NCBI GenBank assembly: GCA_024697405.1
Contig: JAILFU010000180.1
Location: 1 to 64,000, forward strand
Direction: 5' to 3'
From: Prevotella sp.
GTDB taxonomy: Bacteria; Bacteroidota; Bacteroidia; Bacteroidales; Bacteroidaceae
Length of the DNA: 64,000 nucleotides
Shown here: positions 41,283 to 50,455 of the stretch, one piece after another
Layout: each line of letters starts with the position of its first letter
Numbering within the stretch: position 1 is the stretch's first letter
Notes under the pieces: model-generated
The model's database searches: none
The model's input: only the letters and a program-made list of their open reading frames with translations
Told to the model about the DNA's origin: nothing
Position numbers and translations under genes: made by a program

Positions 41283-42692
41283 ATGAAAACAACCCTGACC
41301 CTGGCACTCGCCGTCTTGCTCCTCCTGTCCCCCGCTGCCGCCAGAGGGCAGCGGGCGTGGACACTCGACGAATGCACGGACTATGCCATAGCACATAACA
41401 CCGAGATGAAACACCTCCAAAACGAGCAGAAGCGGCGCGAGGTGAAGGTACAGGCCGACAGGGATGCCCGCCTGCCCCGCTTCTATGGTGACCTCGGAGG
41501 CTATGTCGGCACACTACGCCACTCAGGCCGCATTAATTCCCTTTTCGGCAAGGATGACACCTCCAAGAACCGGTTCGATGCCAACGAGTCGCTCCTGAGC
41601 ATGGGACTGACCGGCGTCCTGCCCCTCTACACCGGCAGCCGGCTGTCCAGTCAGGTCAAGGCCGACAAGTATTCGCTGCTGGCGGCAGAGCAGGATGTAC
41701 GCTCGGCCCGTAAAAACCTTAAGATTCAGGTGGCGGCAGCTTTCCTGCAGGTGCTCTTCGACAAGGGCGAAGAGAAGATAGCCCGGGAGCGCCTCGATGT
41801 CTCACGGATGCTGCTGACGCGTGCCCAATCTCTCTACGACAAGGGCCGACGGCCGGAGAGCGACGTGGCAGAAGCCACAGCCATGGTAAGCCGCGACGAG
41901 GCACTGCTCACGGCAGCAGAGGGCAACGTCGCAATGGCCATCCTCGACCTCCGGCTGCTCATCAACCTGACAGACTCCGCAGACTTCGACATCTGCGAGA
42001 CAACAAGCCAGCTCTCCGACTCCCTCCCCCCTCGGGGGACTGAGGGGGGCGCTCACCCCGCCGTGCATTCGGCAGGCTACACCATCCTGCAGGCAGAACA
42101 GGCCGTGAAGACGGCGCGCAGCGGCTACTATCCCACGCTCTCCCTGGTGGGAGGCCTCAGCACGCTCTGGGGCAGCCTCTCCACCGACGCGTCCTACAGG
42201 GGGCAGCTGCCATTGCTCATCCCCTTCGACCAGTCCAGGGCATTCGGCTACGCCCTCAGCAGCGATGCCAAATGGAAGCGCACCAGCTTCCTCAATGCCA
42301 TGGTTGGGCTGAAACTTACCATCCCCCTCTTCGATGCCTTCGAGACCAAAGCCCGCATCCGCACCGCTAAAATAAACCTGGAGGATGCCAGACTGGCTTA
42401 CGACGACGCCCGGCAGCGTGTAGAGAAAGACATCAGCCAGGCTTGGCAGGGCGCTGTCACCGCCCGCAAACGCTATGAGGCAGAAGTCAAGGCCGAAGAG
42501 GCTGGCGCGCTGGCCTATCGCTACGCCCTCAAACGCTATGATGCAGGTATGGCCACCCTTTTCGACCTCAGCCAGAGCCGACAGCAGTGGTTCGCAGCTT
42601 CGGAAAATGCGTTACGCATGAAGTACGAATACCTCATCAGAGAGAGAATACTGGACATACACACCCGGGATGAGCCCCCTTTAGCCCCCTAA
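41283..42692 (+). CDS. TolC-family outer membrane efflux protein
   Basis: I chose the ATG at 41283 because it starts the signal peptide MKTTLTLALAVLLLLSPAAA; 41259 is possible. About 469 residues with two outer-membrane-efflux repeats: long helices rich in Ala/Arg/Glu and beta segments near GYYPTLSLVGG. It completes the tripartite exporter behind the NRPS. At about 42016-42060 an in-frame GC-rich repeat (encoding SLPPRGTEGGA) interrupts the linker between the halves. The final residues EPPLAP also come from a repeat-like CCCCCTTTAGCCCCC. Confidence 0.87.
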   Translation: MKTTLTLALAVLLLLSPAAARGQRAWTLDECTDYAIAHNTEMKHLQNEQKRREVKVQADRDARLPRFYGDLGGYVGTLRHSGRINSLFGKDDTSKNRFDANESLLSMGLTGVLPLYTGSRLSSQVKADKYSLLAAEQDVRSARKNLKIQVAAAFLQVLFDKGEEKIARERLDVSRMLLTRAQSLYDKGRRPESDVAEATAMVSRDEALLTAAEGNVAMAILDLRLLINLTDSADFDICETTSQLSDSLPPRGTEGGAHPAVHSAGYTILQAEQAVKTARSGYYPTLSLVGGLSTLWGSLSTDASYRGQLPLLIPFDQSRAFGYALSSDAKWKRTSFLNAMVGLKLTIPLFDAFETKARIRTAKINLEDARLAYDDARQRVEKDISQAWQGAVTARKRYEAEVKAEEAGALAYRYALKRYDAGMATLFDLSQSRQQWFAASENALRMKYEYLIRERILDIHTRDEPPLAP

Positions 42693-42790
42693 GTTTTTTT
42701 TGCAGCGCAAAGCCAACTAATAATGGCATGTGCTTTGTGAAAAAAGCCTAAATATGAAGGGGGAACGTGCTTTATTGCGTATATAATTAT

Positions 42791-42798
42791 TATATTTG
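42791..42798 (+). promoter_or_regulatory. -7 box, now separated from its gene by element copy D
   Basis: TATATTTG fits TAxxTTTG. Without the element and one copy of its 8-base duplication, the box would stand about 49 bases before the ATG of the SGNH gene, a normal distance. Confidence 0.45.
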
Positions 42799-42809
42799 CA
42801 ATAAAAAAG

Positions 42810-43104
42810 GGCAATAATATAGCAGTTGGCACAGGAATTCTTCTCCGGCGGTAGCCTTTCCCCTCCCCTCAAGGGGAGGGGCAGGGGTGGGGTCTGTAAC
42901 TATTTCCACTGAGAGTACACAGACGATATCAAACTCGCTGGAAGTTAGAGACCCCACCCCTACCCCTCCCCTTGAGTGGAGGGGAAAGGCTACGGGTAGG
43001 CGACCGCAGGTCGGGCGCTCGACCTCCGGTCGCTTGCTACCAAAGGGACGCAAGAATGTGCCATGCGGAATAATTGATTAAGTGACAACTGCTATATCGT
43101 TGCC
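42810..43104. mobile_element. MITE-like element, copy D (295 bp) with perfect 8-bp target duplication
   Basis: Ends GGCAATAATATAGCAGTTG (42810-42828) and CAACTGCTATATCGTTGCC (43086-43104) are inverted repeats with two mismatches. The flanks are identical: TAAAAAAG at 42802-42809 and at 43105-43112. The inside has inverted GC arms as in copy A plus a second stem (GCGACCGCAGGTCG with CGACCTCCGGTCGC, 42999-43034). No ORF is present, so a transposase must act in trans. Confidence 0.85.
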
Positions 43105-43149
43105 TAAAAAAGCGTATATAATGTAACGACTACAAAACGTGAAAACAAG

Positions 43150-43956
43150 ATGAACAGAAAATTATTTTCTCTATGGCTCTGCTTGCTGGTGGCGCTTCCT
43201 GCCCTGCCGCAGATGCTGGTGAGCCACCCCTGGCAGGGGAAGCGTGTGGCCTATCTGGGCGACAGCATCACCGACCCGCGCAACAACGGGTCGAAGAAGA
43301 AGTACTGGGGATTCCTGCAGGACTGGCTGGAGATAGTGCCCTATGTGTATGGCGTCAGCGGACGGCAGTGGGATGACATCCCGCGCCAGGCTGGGCAGCT
43401 GAAGGAAGAGCACGGCCAGGACTTCGATGCCATGATCATCTTCTGCGGCACCAACGACTATAACAACGGCGTGGCGCTGGGAGAATGGTGGGACGAGCGA
43501 GTGACAGAGGTGGAGTATGGCCATGGCCAGCCGAAGCAGATGGTGACGCGGCGCCAGCGCATGCCGTCGATGGACCGCACTACGTTCCGGGGGCGCATCA
43601 ACATTGCCCTGGACTCGCTGAAGCGCACCTTCCCCACCAAGCAGATTGTGCTGCTGACACCCATCCACCGCTCCGACTTCCATGCCAACGAGAAGAACTG
43701 GCAGTGCGACGAGTCGTACACCAACCAGTGTGGCGAATACCTCGACGCCTACGTGGAGGCGGTGAAGGAGGCTGGCAACGTGTGGGCCGTGCCGGTCATC
43801 GACTGGGCGGCCAGCAGCGGCCTCTTCCCCATGCTCAGCGAGTATGGGCAGTATTTCAAGAGTGACAGCGACCTGCTTCATCCCAACGACAGGGGGCATG
43901 AGCGGCTGGCACGCACGCTGATGATGCAGCTGACGGCCCTGCCCTGCACATTCTGA
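43150..43956 (+). CDS. Secreted SGNH/GDSL hydrolase
   Basis: 268 residues; signal peptide to about ALPQ. The SGNH blocks are visible: GDSITDPRN (Ser ~39), the Gly/Asn blocks around VYGVSGRQWDD and CGTNDYNNG, and LHPNDRGH near the end. It probably removes acyl groups from a glycan or lipid outside the cytoplasm. It stands between the NRPS export operon and the surface-glycan cluster and need not belong to either. A promoter interrupted by element copy D lies upstream. Confidence 0.85.
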   Translation: MNRKLFSLWLCLLVALPALPQMLVSHPWQGKRVAYLGDSITDPRNNGSKKKYWGFLQDWLEIVPYVYGVSGRQWDDIPRQAGQLKEEHGQDFDAMIIFCGTNDYNNGVALGEWWDERVTEVEYGHGQPKQMVTRRQRMPSMDRTTFRGRINIALDSLKRTFPTKQIVLLTPIHRSDFHANEKNWQCDESYTNQCGEYLDAYVEAVKEAGNVWAVPVIDWAASSGLFPMLSEYGQYFKSDSDLLHPNDRGHERLARTLMMQLTALPCTF

Positions 43957-43965
43957 ACAGTTTCC

Positions 43966-43996
43966 TTTGCTGTTTGCAGGAAAAGTCGTACCTTTG
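43966..43996 (+). promoter_or_regulatory. Full Bacteroidetes promoter for the surface-glycan operon
   Basis: TTTG at 43966-43969, a spacer of 19 bases, then TACCTTTG at 43989-43996. This is an exact fit to TTTG-N19-TAxxTTTG. The ATG at 44034 is 37 bases downstream. Confidence 0.8.
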
Positions 43997-44033
43997 CAGC
44001 CAATATTTCGAATCATCGAAAACAACGAAGAAT

Positions 44034-45857
44034 ATGCAGGCAATCATTTTGGCGGCAGGCATGGGCCGCAGGCTGGGCGAGCTGACGCGGGAGAACACCA
44101 AGTGCATGGTCGAGGTGAACGGCGTGAGCCTGATAGACCGTCTGCTGGGTCAGCTTAGCCGCGAGCGGCTGGAGCGCGTCGTCATTGTCGTGGGCTATAA
44201 GGGACAGGAGCTGAAGGACTTTATTGGCCACCGCTATGACGGCCGCCTGAAGATAGAATATGTAGAGAACCCCGTCTACGACCGCACGAACAACATCTAT
44301 TCGCTGGCGCTGGCCAAGGAGCAGTTGCAGGAGGACGACACGCTGCTCATAGAGAGCGACCTCATCTTCAGCGACCGCCTCATCCCCATGATTCTGGAGA
44401 ACCCGCAGCCCAACCTGGCGCTGGTGGCGAAGTACGAGAGCTGGATGGACGGCACGATGGTGACCGTCGACAAGGAGGGAAACATCGTCAGCTTCGTGCC
44501 GAAGAAGGCTTTCAACTACGACAACATCGGCCTGTACTACAAGACGGTGAACCTCTACAAGTTCTCGCGGGAGTTCAGCCGCCAGAAGTATGTCCCCTTC
44601 CTCGATGCTTACTCGCGGGCCATGGGTAACAACGAATACTACGAGCAGGTGCTGCGCGTCATCACCCTCATCGATGACTCGGGGCTGAAGGCCCTGCCCG
44701 TCGGGGGAGAGAAATGGTACGAGATAGACGATGTGCAGGACTTGGACATCGCCGAGACCATCTTTGCCGAGGGCGACGAGATGCTGCACCGCTTCAACTA
44801 CCGCTACGGCGGCCACTGGCGCTTTCCCAAGATGCTGGACTACTGCTATCTGGTGAATCCCTATTTCCCCACGCCGCACATGAAGGATGAGCTGCGCGCC
44901 AACTTCGACACGTTGCTGACGGAATATCCCTCGGGTATGATGGTGATGCAGCTGCTGGCCGGAAAGTATTTCGGCGTGAAGCGGGAGTACACTGTGGTGG
45001 GCAACGGCGCCGCTGAACTGATTAAGAGCCTGATGGCCTGCTCATCGCTGTCCTCCGTCGGCGTGATCTATCCCACCTTCGAGGAGTATCCCCACCGTCT
45101 GAAGCCTGAGCAGATTGTCTCGTACTTCCCCGACAACCGTGACTTGAAATACACCGCCGAAGACCTGATGGCGTTCTTCGACGACAAGGACATACAGACG
45201 CTGCTGCTCATCAACCCCGACAACCCCTCGGGCAACTTCATCCCCAAGACGGGACTGCTGCAGCTGGCGGCATGGAGCCGGCAGAAGGGCATCCGCCTGG
45301 TGGTGGACGAGTCGTTCGTAGACTTCAGCGACCATTTCGAGCAGAACTCCATGATCAGCAATGAGGTGCTGGAGCAGAACCCGCAGCTGGTGGTGATGAA
45401 GAGCATCTCGAAGAGCTACGGCGTGCCTGGGCTCAGGCTGGGCGTGATGGTGAGCGCCGACGTGCAGCTCATAGACCGGGTGAAGCGCGACGTGGCCATC
45501 TGGAACATCAACTCCTTTGCTGAGTTCTACCTGCAGATCTTCGGCAAGTATGAGGACGACTACCGCCGTGCCTGCCACCGGTTCATTGCCGAGCGGCGGC
45601 GCTTCGGCCAGCTGTTGCGGCAGATACCCTATCTGCGTGTCATCCCCTCGCAGGCCAACTACTTCTGCATGGAGGTGACCGGGCGTTTCACCAGCGAGGA
45701 GCTGACCCGGCGGCTGCTGGCCGACTATGAGATTATGATCAAGGACTGCGACTCGAAAACTTTTCTGAAAGGAAAGAACTATGTCCGCGTGTCTGTACGC
45801 AACAGCGAGGATAACGACCGGCTCATTGCCGCGCTGAAAGAACTGGGAGAGGTATGA
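44034..45857 (+). CDS. Fusion: nucleotidyltransferase (LicC-like) + PLP aminotransferase/decarboxylase (HisC/CobD-like)
   Basis: 607 residues. Residues 1-235 are a sugar-nucleotide-type transferase: LAAGMGRRLGELT, K23, and the metal-binding D109 in ESDLIFSD, closest in feel to CTP:phosphocholine (LicC) or phosphonate cytidylyltransferases. Residues ~255-607 are a fold-type I PLP enzyme (NPDNPSGNF, DESFVDF, and the PLP lysine K460 in SISKSYGVPGLRLG), of the HisC/CobD group. I infer that one domain makes an amino-alcohol phosphate or phosphonate and the other activates it with CTP. It leads the operon and overlaps the next gene by 4 bases. Confidence 0.85.
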   Translation: MQAIILAAGMGRRLGELTRENTKCMVEVNGVSLIDRLLGQLSRERLERVVIVVGYKGQELKDFIGHRYDGRLKIEYVENPVYDRTNNIYSLALAKEQLQEDDTLLIESDLIFSDRLIPMILENPQPNLALVAKYESWMDGTMVTVDKEGNIVSFVPKKAFNYDNIGLYYKTVNLYKFSREFSRQKYVPFLDAYSRAMGNNEYYEQVLRVITLIDDSGLKALPVGGEKWYEIDDVQDLDIAETIFAEGDEMLHRFNYRYGGHWRFPKMLDYCYLVNPYFPTPHMKDELRANFDTLLTEYPSGMMVMQLLAGKYFGVKREYTVVGNGAAELIKSLMACSSLSSVGVIYPTFEEYPHRLKPEQIVSYFPDNRDLKYTAEDLMAFFDDKDIQTLLLINPDNPSGNFIPKTGLLQLAAWSRQKGIRLVVDESFVDFSDHFEQNSMISNEVLEQNPQLVVMKSISKSYGVPGLRLGVMVSADVQLIDRVKRDVAIWNINSFAEFYLQIFGKYEDDYRRACHRFIAERRRFGQLLRQIPYLRVIPSQANYFCMEVTGRFTSEELTRRLLADYEIMIKDCDSKTFLKGKNYVRVSVRNSEDNDRLIAALKELGEV

Positions 45858-46942
45858 AGATCTGTATCTGTGGAGGCGGCAATCTGGGACACGTCATCGC
45901 GGGCTTCACGGCGGCGCGGGGCTTTGAGGTGAATGTTCTGACCAGTCAGCCGGAGCGGTGGCACAAAAGTATCACGGTGAAGCGGCCGGACCACTGGCTG
46001 CCCCTCATCGGACAGCTTTCCTGTGTGAGCAGCCGGCCGGAGGAGGTGGTGGCGGGAGCCGACATCGTGCTGCTCTGCCTGCCGGGATATGCCATCCGCA
46101 ATACCTTGCTGAAAATAAAGGATTACCTGCGTCAAGGCTATGTCGACGGCACGGCCGTGGGCAGTGTGGTCAGCTCTACGGGCTTTTTCTTTCAGGCCAT
46201 GGAAGTGCTGCCGCCCAAGGTTCCTCTGTTCGGACTGCAGCGCGTGCCGTTCATAGCCCGCACCCTGGAGTATGGCCATGTGGCCAGGCTCATGGGCTAT
46301 AAGGACAGCCTGCGCTTGGCCGTGGAGAACGCAGGGGCAGGGGGAAAGGAGGTGCTGCGTCAGACGATGGAGAGAATGTTCCGCACACCGACATGCCTGA
46401 TGGATAATTTCTACGAGGTGAGCCTGTCGAACAGCAATCCGCTGCTGCACCCGGCACGCCTCTACGACCTGTGGAGCAACTGGCAGGAGGGGCAGGTCTA
46501 CGCGCGCGTACCTTTATTCTATGAGGAATGGACGGAGCAGGCGGCACAGCTCTATCTGGACATGGACAACGAGCTGCAGCAGCTGCTGGACGTGCTGCCT
46601 GTGAGGAAGGGCAGCATCCCGTCTGTGTTGAAATACTATGAGAGTACGGATGTGCCGTCGTTGGCAAGGAAGCTGCGCTCCATCGAGGCGTTCAAGGGCA
46701 TCCCGGCGCCGATGAAAGAGACGGCAGGCGGCTATGTCCCCGACTTCCAGAGCCGTTATTTCACGGAGGACTTCCCCTATGGCCTGGCCATCGTTCAGCG
46801 ACTGGCCCACGAAAAGGGAGTGAGCACGCCTGTCATTGACCGCGTCTGTCAGTGGAGGGAAACCCCTCCAAACCTCCACGAAGGAAAACCCCTCCAAACC
46901 TCCCCGAAGGGGAGGAACTTTTCTTCGCTTCGGGGGGATTGA
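45854..46942 (+). CDS. NAD/NADP octopine/nopaline dehydrogenase-like protein
   Basis: 362 residues. An N-terminal Rossmann fold (ICICGGGNLGHVIAG, residues 3-17) is followed by the helical opine-dehydrogenase domain (SNSNPLLHPARLYDLW with the catalytic-type histidine). Such enzymes join an amine and a keto acid reductively or act on related substrates. In this cluster it may modify the precursor that is CDP-activated or build an unusual surface amino acid. The final ~28 residues (from about WRETPPNLHEGKPLQ) are encoded by a GC-rich palindromic repeat and are probably not part of the original protein. Confidence 0.82.
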   Translation: MKICICGGGNLGHVIAGFTAARGFEVNVLTSQPERWHKSITVKRPDHWLPLIGQLSCVSSRPEEVVAGADIVLLCLPGYAIRNTLLKIKDYLRQGYVDGTAVGSVVSSTGFFFQAMEVLPPKVPLFGLQRVPFIARTLEYGHVARLMGYKDSLRLAVENAGAGGKEVLRQTMERMFRTPTCLMDNFYEVSLSNSNPLLHPARLYDLWSNWQEGQVYARVPLFYEEWTEQAAQLYLDMDNELQQLLDVLPVRKGSIPSVLKYYESTDVPSLARKLRSIEAFKGIPAPMKETAGGYVPDFQSRYFTEDFPYGLAIVQRLAHEKGVSTPVIDRVCQWRETPPNLHEGKPLQTSPKGRNFSSLRGD

Positions 46943-46946
46943 GGGG
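46855..46946. repeat. GC-rich palindromic repeat forming the 3' end of the opine-dehydrogenase-like gene
   Basis: Contains two direct AAACCCCTCCAAACCTCC copies, the hairpin CCTCCCCGAAGGGGAGG, and CTTCGGGGGGATTGAGGGG. The last string recurs at 54155-54182 and, in variant form, at 42022-42050. Confidence 0.75.
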
Positions 46947-46959
46947 TAAATGGTGAGTT

Positions 46960-48213
46960 ATGAGCATACTGTCTAAAACCCTGAATTACCTGTGGCTGCA
47001 CGGCTGGAAATACCGTGCTATGGAGCGGCGTCATGCCCGTCTGGAACAGCAGCTGCGCGGCAAGCGTCCGCTGAACGTGGTGTTTATGGCCATCGACCTG
47101 TCGCTGTGGCGCTATCAGCACATCTATGAGCTGATGGCCGAGGACGACCGCTTCCTGCCCACCATCGTGCTGTCGCCATGCATCGGGCGTCTCCAGCCAG
47201 AGGAGGATGCGGCCAGCCTGCGCCGCTATTTCGATCAGCGCGGCATTCCCTACATCGACTACCATGAGGGTGAGCCGCCCTACGACATTCGTGGCCGGCT
47301 GAACCCCGACATCATCTTCTACGCCCAGCCCTATGAGCATCTGCTCTGTAAGGAGCACGACTGTTTGGCTTTCTACAACAAGCTGCTTTGCTACATGCCT
47401 TACGGCTTCTGGAGCAGCACGGGCAAGCTGAGCTACGACCTGCACTTCCACAACATGGCGTGGCGCCTCTATTACTCCACCAACCTTCACCTGCAGGAAG
47501 CACAGAAGATTGCCACGAACAAGGGGCGGAACGTGCGTGTGGTGGGCTATGCCAATGCTGACGACTATCTGCGTGCGGAGCATCCTTCGCCGTGGAAGGA
47601 GATGGGCGACGGACGGCAGAGGAAGCGTATCATCTGGGCACCTCACTTCTCCATCAAACATAACACGGGATTCATGCCCCGGAGCAATTTCCTGTGGATG
47701 GCCAGTCTGATGGTGGAGTTGGCGAAGGCATACAAAGACCAGGTGCAGATAGCTTTCAAACCCCATCCCGCCTTGCTGACGCAGCTCTACGAGGATGCCG
47801 GCTGGGGTAAGGAACGGGCCGATGCGTATTATGAGCAGTGGCGCACCATGGAGAATGCGCAGCTGGAGACGGGGCAGTTCATTGACCTCTTCATGACCAG
47901 CGACGCGATGGTGCACGACAGCGGCTCTTTTGCCGTGGAGTATCACTATTCGCAGAAGCCCGTCATGTTCGTGTCGAAGGATATGGACGCCATCCTCTCC
48001 ACGCAGAGCGACTTCGGCAAGAAGGCATACGGCCTTCACTATCTAGGGAAGGACGAGGCCGACATCCGCCGCTTCATCGACGAGGTGGTGCTAGGTGATA
48101 ACGACCCCATGCGGCCGCAGCGGGAGCAGTTCTTCCGCGACTACCTGCTGCCGCCAGGAGGGAAGAGCGTGGCCCAGAACATGCTGGAGGACATAACCCA
48201 ATCATTCTTTTAG
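46960..48213 (+). CDS. CDP-glycerol:glycerophosphotransferase-family protein
   Basis: 417 residues, cytoplasmic or peripheral. The two-lobed GT-B-like fold of the TagB/TagF family is indicated by WAPHFSIK, the AFKPHPALL segment and MTSDAMVHDSGSFAVEYHYSQKPVMF, which are the conserved His/Ser/Asp patterns of that family. Members transfer an alcohol phosphate from a CDP carrier to a glycan. Together with the cytidylyltransferase fusion two genes upstream, it would be the transfer step. An array of repeats separates it from the flippase gene. Confidence 0.83.
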   Translation: MSILSKTLNYLWLHGWKYRAMERRHARLEQQLRGKRPLNVVFMAIDLSLWRYQHIYELMAEDDRFLPTIVLSPCIGRLQPEEDAASLRRYFDQRGIPYIDYHEGEPPYDIRGRLNPDIIFYAQPYEHLLCKEHDCLAFYNKLLCYMPYGFWSSTGKLSYDLHFHNMAWRLYYSTNLHLQEAQKIATNKGRNVRVVGYANADDYLRAEHPSPWKEMGDGRQRKRIIWAPHFSIKHNTGFMPRSNFLWMASLMVELAKAYKDQVQIAFKPHPALLTQLYEDAGWGKERADAYYEQWRTMENAQLETGQFIDLFMTSDAMVHDSGSFAVEYHYSQKPVMFVSKDMDAILSTQSDFGKKAYGLHYLGKDEADIRRFIDEVVLGDNDPMRPQREQFFRDYLLPPGGKSVAQNMLEDITQSFF

Positions 48214-48225
48214 TTTTTGACATAG

Positions 48226-48500
48226 AGACATAAGGACATAAGGGCATAGGGATATAAGGACATAGGAACATAAAGACATAGGAACATAAAGACATAAGAA
48301 CATAAGAACATAAGGACATAAGAACATAAGGACATAAAGACAAAAGGACATAGAGACAAAAGGACATAGAGACAAAAGGACATAAGGACATAAGGACATA
48401 AAGACATAAGGACATAAAGACATAAGGACATAAGAACATAAGGACAAAAGAACATAAAGACATAAAGACATAAAGACATAAGGATAGATGAATAGACATA
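48226..48500. repeat. Long degenerate tandem array of GACATAAGAACATAAG units
   Basis: About 25 copies of a 10-11 base unit (GACATAAGGAC, GAACATAAG, GACAAAAG variants). All three frames of the minus strand are open, giving spurious Tyr/Val/Met/Cys-rich reading frames. It is inverted relative to the array at 48575-48991. Confidence 0.85.
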
Positions 48501-48574
48501 AGAACATAAAAACAGATTTATTTGGCAGAATGGCAGAAGGCATAATAACTCATGCGGAGCTTTTTGTCCTTATG

Positions 48575-48991
48575 TTCTTCTGTCAAAAAAATATACCCTT
48601 GTGTTCTTCTGTCAAAAATATGTCCTTATGTTCTTCTGTCAAAAAAATATACCCTTGTGTTCTTCTGTCAAAAAAATATACCTTTGTGTTCTTCTGTCAA
48701 AAATATGTCCTTATGTTCTTCTGTCAAAAAAATATACCCTTGTGTTCTTCTGTCAAAAATATGTCCTTATGTTCTTATGTCAAAAAAATATACCCTTGTG
48801 TTCTTCTGTCAAAAAAATATACCCTTGTGTTCTTCTGTCAAAAATATGTCCTTATGTTCTTATGTCAAAAAATATACCCTTGTGTTCTTCTGTCAAAAAT
48901 ATGTCCTTATGTTCTTATGTCAAAAAAATACACTATTATGTTCTTCTGTCAAAAACACGTCCTTATGTCTTTATGTCAACGACAAGTGCTT
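48575..48991. repeat. Tandem array of alternating 27- and 29-base units
   Basis: About 15 units, each starting TTCTTCTGTCAAAAA (or TTCTTATGTCAAAAA). Two versions alternate: one ends ATATACCCTTGTG (29 bases), the other ATATGTCCTTATG (27 bases). TTATGTTCTTATGTC is the reverse complement of the unit in the preceding array, so the two arrays could pair. Reading frames across it are open but low in complexity and have no independent support. Confidence 0.88.
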
Positions 48992-49015
48992 ATGTCAAAA
49001 AGACGGGATTGAGCA

Positions 49016-50455
49016 ATGGAGAGTCTAAAGCAGAAGACGGCGAAAGGGCTGCTATGGGGTGGCTTTAGCAACGGCTTGCAGCAGTTGCTAGGTCTGGCGT
49101 TTGGCGTCATCCTGGCGAGGAAGCTCAGCCAGGAGGACTATGGTCTGGTGGGCATGCTCGCCATCTTCTCGGCCGTCGCCGCCTGCATGCAGGAAGGTGG
49201 CTTTATTGCCGCACTGAACCGGAAGAAGGAGGTGAGCCAGCGCGACTATAACGCTGTGTTCTGGATGAGCATCCTGACCAGCGTCTGCTTCTACCTGCTC
49301 TTCTTTTTCACGGCACCCCTCATTTCCCGCTTCTACGGCGAGCCACGGCTGACGGCACTGGCCCGCTACTCGTTCCTCAGCTTTCTCTTTGTCAGCTTCA
49401 GCATCGCCCCCCGTGCCTACATCTTCAGGAATATGATGGTGCGCCAGAGCAGTATCATCGCCCTGGTGTCGATGGCCCTTTCGGGCGTGGTGGGCGTGGT
49501 GATGGCCTATCAGGGCTATGCCTACTGGGGCCTGGCCACGCAGAATATCGTCTTCACGCTCTCGGTCAGCGTGCTCAACTATTACTTCTCTGGCTGGCGG
49601 CCCACTTTCCGCATAGATCTGCGGCCAGCGAGAGAGCTGCTGGGCTTCAGCAGCAAGCTCATCGTGACGAACATCGTCACGGCGGCTAACGCCAACATCC
49701 TCTCCGTGTTGCTTGGCCGCTACTACAAGGCGTCGGAGGTGGGCGACTTCACGCAGGCCAACAAGTGGAACACCATGGGCCACTCGCTTATCACGAACAT
49801 GCTCTACAGCATTGCGCAGCCTGTGCTGGCGAAGACCGACGATGACCGCCTGCGGCAAAAGCAGGTGTTCCGCAAGCTGCTGCGGTTCACGGCCTTCGTC
49901 AGTTTTCCCGTGATGCTCTGTCTGGCCTTGGTCAGCGAGGAGTTTATCGTCATCCTGATTACGGAGAAGTGGCTGGCCAGTGCTCACATCCTGCGGGTGC
50001 TCTGTCTGGCGGGAGCGGTGATGCCCGTCAGCTATCTCTTTTCCAATTTGCTCATCACTCGTGGTCATTCCTCCACCTATATGTGGTGTTCTCTTGGCCT
50101 TTGTGCTGCCCAGCTGTTGGGCGTGGGGCTGTGCGTGCCGTTCGGCATCGGGCGCATGGTGCAGGTCTACGCATTGCTGAACATCGGCTGGGTGGGCGTG
50201 TGGTTCTGTTTCTCGCATAGGGAGATAGGCCTGCGGCTCAGCGAGGCGTTGAGGGATGTGGCTCCTTATGTGCTGCTCTCCGTGGCTATTGTCTGTGTTG
50301 TCCACTGGCTGACGGCAGACATCGGAAACCTCTACGTCAGCCTGACGGTGAAGGTGCTAGCGGTGGCCGTGGCCTATTGCGCTGCCCTTTGGCTGTTGGG
50401 CTCTGCCATTTTCAGGGAAATGATTATGTTTATCACTAAGCGAAAAATAGAATGA
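49016..50455 (+). CDS. Polysaccharide flippase (Wzx-like, PST/MATE superfamily)
   Basis: 479 residues with ~12-14 membrane segments. The opening GLLWGGFSNGLQQLLGLAFGVILARKLSQEDYGLVGM is typical of Bacteroidetes O-antigen/capsule flippases. It would move lipid-linked glycan repeat units across the inner membrane. It starts 25 bases after the tandem array and overlaps the acyltransferase start by 4 bases. Confidence 0.88.
   Translation: MESLKQKTAKGLLWGGFSNGLQQLLGLAFGVILARKLSQEDYGLVGMLAIFSAVAACMQEGGFIAALNRKKEVSQRDYNAVFWMSILTSVCFYLLFFFTAPLISRFYGEPRLTALARYSFLSFLFVSFSIAPRAYIFRNMMVRQSSIIALVSMALSGVVGVVMAYQGYAYWGLATQNIVFTLSVSVLNYYFSGWRPTFRIDLRPARELLGFSSKLIVTNIVTAANANILSVLLGRYYKASEVGDFTQANKWNTMGHSLITNMLYSIAQPVLAKTDDDRLRQKQVFRKLLRFTAFVSFPVMLCLALVSEEFIVILITEKWLASAHILRVLCLAGAVMPVSYLFSNLLITRGHSSTYMWCSLGLCAAQLLGVGLCVPFGIGRMVQVYALLNIGWVGVWFCFSHREIGLRLSEALRDVAPYVLLSVAIVCVVHWLTADIGNLYVSLTVKVLAVAVAYCAALWLLGSAIFREMIMFITKRKIE

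Larger units (their letters stand above)
42693..43149. other. Spacer with a promoter and a MITE-like insertion
   Basis: No gene. A TAxxTTTG box lies at 42791-42798 and the element copy D occupies 42810-43104. The remaining bases after the element are AT-rich leader to the ATG at 43150. Confidence 0.7.

Noticed and set aside
48575-48991. Possible CRISPR array
   Set aside because: Units are contiguous variants of one 27/29-base sequence with no unique spacers, and no cas genes are nearby.
48488-49068. Plus-strand ORFs rich in VLLSKK and FFCQK across the tandem array
   Set aside because: All three frames are open because of repeat composition; there is no promoter, and the flippase starts cleanly at 49016.
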